Shown here piece by piece: positions 33,251 to 33,274 of a stretch of 33,274 nucleotides of DNA. Every line of letters starts with the position of its first letter. The first letter of the stretch is position 1. The translations under genes were made by a program, and so were the position numbers. A model generated the notes under the pieces. The model had not been told where the DNA came from. It did no database searches and saw nothing but the letters and a program-made list of their open reading frames with translations. The stretch spans positions 1-33,274 of the forward strand of contig JANYFB010000187.1 of the NCBI GenBank assembly GCA_025362955.1. The letters are read 5' to 3'. The DNA comes from Akkermansiaceae bacterium (lineage in GTDB: Bacteria > Verrucomicrobiota > Verrucomicrobiia > Verrucomicrobiales > Akkermansiaceae).

Positions 33251-33274
33251 TTTTATCCAATACCTTTTCAAGCA

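Noticed and set aside
1..33274. CRISPR arrays, insertion sequences, prophage genes or rRNA
   Set aside because: No regularly spaced direct repeats, transposase, phage structural gene or rRNA segment was recognised anywhere in the window.

Overview
The window looks like chromosomal DNA of a GC-rich Verrucomicrobiota bacterium, possibly near the Luteolibacter/Haloferula/Prosthecobacter group. The clues are a TIGR03790 family protein, a PEP-CTERM-like surface protein, a DUF5069 protein, an elongation factor P with a Pro-Pro-Arg loop, a NAGPA-domain lipoprotein, and many gene starts without a Shine-Dalgarno sequence. The phylum call is inference; no rRNA gene is present.

Positions 1-2600 are accessory or decaying DNA. 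A frameshifted DUF4190 gene and a PEP-CTERM-like gene lie on the minus strand. They are separated and flanked by inverted-repeat sites whose ends match the integron attC core (RYYYAAC...GTTRRRY). Each gene starts just after one site and ends in the next, as in a gene-cassette array, but no integrase gene is in the window. A decayed plus-strand gene with an in-frame TGA follows.

Positions 2771-9772 (plus strand) hold an NtrC-type regulator with a degenerate receiver, upp, a large exported TPR protein, dapB, and an HtrA/Deg-like PDZ lipoprotein that has lost its catalytic triad. Positions 10021-16204 (minus strand) hold a LysM protein with an L,D-transpeptidase-like end lacking the catalytic Cys and His, a tRNA-Asn, and a tight run MBL hydrolase - TIGR03790 - DUF2851 - thiS.

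Positions 16319-19383 hold recN overlapping a RimK-associated zinc-protease-like gene, then a convergent Xre/RES toxin-antitoxin pair. Positions 19471-23087 form a methyl-cycle locus: metK-ahcY on the minus strand, divergent from an ArsR-type repressor fused to a methyltransferase, with an inverted repeat between them. Positions 23135-33250 hold envelope and housekeeping genes: NAGPA lipoprotein, aldo/keto reductase, DUF5069, efp, a LysM protein, an intact L,D-transpeptidase, an M50 protease, a TauE/SafE permease, an MsbA-like ABC exporter and two orphans.

The most interesting points are the cassette-like structures, the SAM-cycle regulator, two catalytically dead envelope enzymes beside an intact relative, the Arg34 EF-P, and a short motif (GYTAGA and its complement) that recurs across the whole window in different codon phases.
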